Assembly: GCA_934548045.1 (NCBI GenBank)
Contig: CAKTEM010000008.1
Span: forward strand, 1 to 64,000
DNA: 64,000 nt
DNA from: an uncultured Faecalibacterium sp.
GTDB taxonomy: Bacteria > Bacillota > Clostridia > Oscillospirales > Ruminococcaceae
Reading direction: 5' to 3'
The position numbers and the translations under genes are program-made. Below, piece by piece: positions 62,934-64,000 of the stretch. Each line of letters begins with the position of its first letter. Positions within the stretch are counted from its first letter, which is position 1. The notes below the pieces were generated by a model that was not told the origin of the DNA, did not search any database, and was given only the letters and a program-made list of their open reading frames with translations.

Positions 62934-64000
62934 ATGAAGATTTATATCACCGGCCTGCCTTCCGGCTACGAGGTCGAGCATCTTGTCCGGCTCTTCTACC
63001 CGATGGCACCGCTGACCCTGACCCCTCCCGAGGAGTGCGAGGACTGCGTATGGGCCGAAAAAAAGCCGGATGGCCTTTGGGCGATGGTGCGGCAGAACGG
63101 CCAGAGCAAAACGGCATCGGCACCCCTGCCGAAACCGGTCGAAGAGGGTGGCGAAACACCGGAATTCTCGCTGGCAAGCCTGACTTATGACCTGCTGCGG
63201 AGCTGGACGGGAATTCGTCCACCCTGGGGCAAGATGACCGGCGTCCGCCCGGTGCGCCTCATCCACGACAAGCGCGCGGCAGGCTGGACGGAAGATCAGA
63301 TCGACCAGTTCTTTCTGGGCCGGTTCGACTGCTCGGAACAGAAATACACGATGGCAAAGGCAATTGCCGATTTACAGGAGCCGATTCTGAAGCGCGGCAG
63401 CGCGCCGAACTCGTACAGCCTGTATATCGGCATCCCGTTCTGCCCCTCTCGGTGCAGCTATTGCAGCTTCGTCAGCTGCAACCTCGACCGTGACCGGAAG
63501 ATGGTGCAGCCATACGTTGACTGTCTCTGCAAAGAGGTCGAGTCCATCCGGCAGCAGGCTGACAAGGCCGGGCTGGAACTGTGCAGCATCTACATCGGCG
63601 GCGGCACGCCCACCAGCCTTTCGGCGCAGCAGCTCCGTCAGCTGATGGGAACCGTCCGGGAGAATTTCGACCTCTCGAAAATTGTGGAGTACACGGTCGA
63701 GGCCGGACGTCCGGACTGCACCGACGCCGAAAAGCTGGCGGTCATTAAGGAATATGGCGCGACGCGCATCTCCATCAATCCACAGACCTTCTCGGACGAA
63801 GTATTGGCGAACATCGGCCGGAAGCACTCGGCGCAGGATATTCTGGACTGCTACGCCGACGCCCGTCGGGTCGGCCATGACGATATCAACATGGACCTCA
63901 TCGCCGGTCTGCCCGGCGACACCGTCGAAGGTTTTGAAAAGAGCCTGCGGCAGGCCATCGCACTCGACCCGGAGAACATCACCGTCCACACCCTGACCCT
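62934..64000 (+). CDS. hemZ: HemZ-type oxygen-independent coproporphyrinogen III oxidase, 3' end outside the window
   Basis: At least 355 residues before the window edge. An N-terminal domain of about 160 residues (MKIYITGLPSGYEVEHLVRL, then WGKMTGVRPVRL) is specific to HemZ. A radical SAM core follows with IGIPFCPSRCSYCSF (CX3CX2C near residue 175), IYIGGGTPT and TVEAGRPD. Related enzymes decarboxylate coproporphyrinogen III; some HemZ/HutW-like members act in heme handling. AAAGGGA precedes ATG 62934. Truncated only by the end of the window. Confidence 0.88.
   Translation, partial: MKIYITGLPSGYEVEHLVRLFYPMAPLTLTPPEECEDCVWAEKKPDGLWAMVRQNGQSKTASAPLPKPVEEGGETPEFSLASLTYDLLRSWTGIRPPWGKMTGVRPVRLIHDKRAAGWTEDQIDQFFLGRFDCSEQKYTMAKAIADLQEPILKRGSAPNSYSLYIGIPFCPSRCSYCSFVSCNLDRDRKMVQPYVDCLCKEVESIRQQADKAGLELCSIYIGGGTPTSLSAQQLRQLMGTVRENFDLSKIVEYTVEAGRPDCTDAEKLAVIKEYGATRISINPQTFSDEVLANIGRKHSAQDILDCYADARRVGHDDINMDLIAGLPGDTVEGFEKSLRQAIALDPENITVHTLT

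Overview
The window looks like a chromosomal segment of a Faecalibacterium species (Firmicutes/Clostridia, Oscillospiraceae). Three things point there. Promoters are low-GC with strong AAGGAGG-type ribosome binding sites in otherwise moderately GC-rich DNA. A set of Gram-positive sporulation regulators is present. Most tellingly, a 145-residue double-glycine-leader protein (29680-30117, minus) closely resembles the F. prausnitzii microbial anti-inflammatory molecule (MAM) as I remember it, and it sits beside the expected peptidase-containing ABC exporter. Both strands are densely coding, and most long antisense reading frames are shadows.

Layout. 1-1331: RNase P RNA (minus, cut by the window edge) and a divergent RluA-type pseudouridine synthase. 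1497-6722: LysM/G5/M23 cell-wall hydrolase, nucleoside salvage (deoD, cdd), a BMP-family lipoprotein and a decayed Rpn-type transposase. 6778-8109: MATE efflux gene behind an operator-like palindrome and an attenuator-like terminator. 8314-11316: Wzz-like protein, tyrosine kinase, CpsB-type phosphatase and a lipoprotein, with no glycosyltransferases nearby. 11571-18429: metallophosphoesterase, HMA metal-binding protein, KPR-type reductase, hydrolase, lipoprotein, holA, RNase M5-like protein, HxlR regulator and divergent radical SAM protein. 18663-23583: sufCBDSU operon. 23861-25576: NadX-like and 2-hydroxyacid dehydrogenases.

25658-33091 is the most interesting region. On the minus strand it holds tRNA-Asn, a probable structured ncRNA, the C39-peptidase ABC transporter, MAM, a DUF559 gene bracketed by inverted repeat copies, a GyrI-like protein, an HlyD adaptor and a Big2-domain surface protein. 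CRP-like dyads overlap or flank two promoters there. 33391-36202: spoIIGA, sigE, sigG and spoIIID, although Faecalibacterium is considered non-sporulating. 36270-37306: TPP riboswitch plus thiT, and tRNA-Ala. 37358-43871: choloylglycine-hydrolase-like protein, pyrimidine nucleoside phosphorylase, RpiR regulator and a beta-glucoside PTS pair. 44008-46821: trkA-trkH. 46892-50778: ComM-like ATPase, a small hypothetical protein and a phosphosugar mutase. 50960-54342: ispDF fusion, cdaA and cdaR. 54423-64000: FAD dehydrogenase, XpaC-like protein, recJ, relA, dtd, a metallo-hydrolase and hemZ (cut by the right edge).

A family of short palindromic repeats (core gccaaggctccc...gggagctggc, often followed by a second arm ending tgagaggg) is scattered through the intergenic spaces on both strands. 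All assignments come from reading the sequence and from remembered family features; no database search was run.
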